Source: an uncultured Collinsella sp.
GTDB lineage: Bacteria > Actinomycetota > Coriobacteriia > Coriobacteriales > Coriobacteriaceae
Direction: 5' to 3'
Length of the DNA: 64,000 nucleotides
NCBI GenBank assembly: GCA_900542555.1
Contig: UQNU01000002.1
Location: 1 to 64,000, forward strand
Shown here: positions 63,299-64,000 of the stretch, piece after piece
How positions within the stretch are numbered: the first letter of the stretch is position 1
How the letters are laid out: each line of letters opens with the position of its first letter
Position numbers and translations under genes: made by a program
The notes under the pieces: model-generated
The model's database searches: none
Seen by the model: only the letters and a program-made list of their open reading frames with translations
Told to the model about the DNA's origin: nothing

Positions 63299-63304
63299 TA
63301 AAAT
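63299..63304 (+). promoter_or_regulatory. Probable -10 box of fba
   Basis: TAAAAT, 40 bp before the ATG and in an otherwise GC-rich stretch. A weak -35 (GTTTAT) lies 17 bp upstream. Confidence 0.4.
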
Positions 63305-63344
63305 CACAGGCGTTATCGGAGCAACCTTACAGGAGGTTTCTTTT

Positions 63345-64000
63345 ATGCTCGTCAACGCAGCAGACATGCTCAAGAAGGCCGAGGCCGGCAAGTACGGTCT
63401 CGGTGCCTTCAACACCAACAACCTCGAGTGGACCCTGGCTATTCTCCAGGCCGCCGAGGAGGCCAAGTCTCCGCTGATCCTTCAGTGCACCGCTGGTGCC
63501 GCTAAGTGGATGGGCGGTTTCAAGGTCTGCGCCGACATGGTCAAGGCTGCCGTCGAGGCCACGGGCGTTACCGTTCCCGTCGCCCTTCACCTCGATCACG
63601 GTTCTTACGAGGACTGCTTCAAGTGCATCGAGGCCGGCTTCACGTCCATCATGTATGACGGCTCTCACGAGGAGACCTTCCAGCTTAACCTCGACCGCAC
63701 CAAGGAGCTCGTTGAGCTTGCCCACTCCAAGGGCATGTCCATCGAGGCTGAGGTCGGCGGCATCGGCGGCACCGAGGACGGCGTGACCTCCAGCGGCGAG
63801 CTCGCTGATCCTGCTGAGTGCAAGCAGATTGCTGACCTGGGCGTCGACTTCCTCGCCTGCGGTATCGGCAACATCCACGGCGTGTACCCTGCCGACTGGG
63901 CTGGCCTTTCCTTCGAGCGTCTGGGCGAGATCAAGGCTCAGACCGGCGACCTGCCCCTCGTCCTGCACGGTGGCACCGGCATCCCCGAGGATCAGATCAA
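63345..64000 (+). CDS. fba: Class II fructose-bisphosphate aldolase (5' part; gene runs off the window)
   Basis: At least 218 aa are visible; the gene continues beyond the last base. Start MLVNAADMLKKAEAGKYGLGA with AGGAGG 9 nt upstream. Zinc and substrate blocks VALHLDHGSYEDC, EAEVGGIGGTEDG, GNIHGVYP and LVLHGGTGI are those of the class II (zinc) aldolase. It splits fructose-1,6-bisphosphate in glycolysis, or works in reverse for gluconeogenesis. A tagatose-bisphosphate activity cannot be excluded. Confidence 0.93.
   Translation, partial: MLVNAADMLKKAEAGKYGLGAFNTNNLEWTLAILQAAEEAKSPLILQCTAGAAKWMGGFKVCADMVKAAVEATGVTVPVALHLDHGSYEDCFKCIEAGFTSIMYDGSHEETFQLNLDRTKELVELAHSKGMSIEAEVGGIGGTEDGVTSSGELADPAECKQIADLGVDFLACGIGNIHGVYPADWAGLSFERLGEIKAQTGDLPLVLHGGTGIPEDQI

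Noticed and set aside
1..64000. tRNA, rRNA, CRISPR arrays, riboswitches, prophage or insertion-sequence genes
   Set aside because: I looked for T-loop sequences, evenly spaced repeats, conserved riboswitch cores and transposase motifs and saw none that I could support.

Overview
The window is high-GC DNA packed with genes and most probably comes from Collinsella or a close Coriobacteriia relative. This rests on family content and style: a rubrerythrin with the rubredoxin domain first, an Etf-linked lactate/glycolate-type oxidase, an LAQTG-type wall-sorting signal, Tat-type LivJ lipoproteins, and intergenic space full of small inverted repeats. No rRNA, tRNA, CRISPR array, transposase or phage gene was seen. 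The species is an inference.

Layout. 1-3.2 kb: a MocR regulator and an AbiEi/DUF559-like nuclease-fold protein, separated and followed by two copies of a ~120-bp inverted-repeat element that supply both stop codons (third copy at 13.0 kb). 3.2-6.7 kb: rubrerythrin and, divergently, an alcohol/aldehyde dehydrogenase operon. 6.7-8.3 kb: a 27-aa toxin-like membrane peptide, a HIRAN protein, an acidic small protein and a metallophosphoesterase. 8.4-19.8 kb: a DUF2130 nuclease-like protein, a Ski2-like helicase, TrmB, a methyltransferase, an XRE/DUF4097 pair, and an Elp3-like radical SAM enzyme with a spermidine-synthase-like protein. 19.8-25.5 kb: a three-gene TerB / P-loop ATPase / DExH helicase operon with the architecture of the Shango anti-phage system. 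25.5-29.6 kb: a DUF554 membrane protein and a five-gene operon of mostly exported or membrane-anchored proteins. 29.9-33.6 kb: FAD oxidase plus EtfB and ferredoxin-EtfA, resembling electron-confurcating lactate dehydrogenase. 33.6-39.0 kb: HD hydrolase, AzlCD, a KdgT-type permease, a diguanylate cyclase and an EamA exporter. 39.1-47.2 kb: purL, a CPA2 antiporter, a BaiA-like SDR and homoserine dehydrogenase. 47.5-53.8 kb: a complete Liv-type amino-acid ABC transporter with two tandem binding proteins. 53.9-64 kb: cutC, a GalT/HIT-like protein, a BASS transporter, a RecJ-helicase fusion, rel, an MBL hydrolase and the 5' part of class II fructose-bisphosphate aldolase.

How it fits together. The set suits an anaerobic gut fermenter: peroxide and oxygen defence (rubrerythrin), aldehyde/alcohol and lactate redox chemistry, amino-acid import and export, stringent response (rel), and possible bile-acid-related functions (SDR, BASS). 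The strongest accessory features are the Shango-like defence operon and the 120-bp element, whose ends carry a stop codon in all three frames. Smaller features worth a look are the SD-sequestered 27-aa peptide, a 21-aa ORF overlapping recJ, and candidate operators upstream of the alcohol dehydrogenase, the second livJ and fba.
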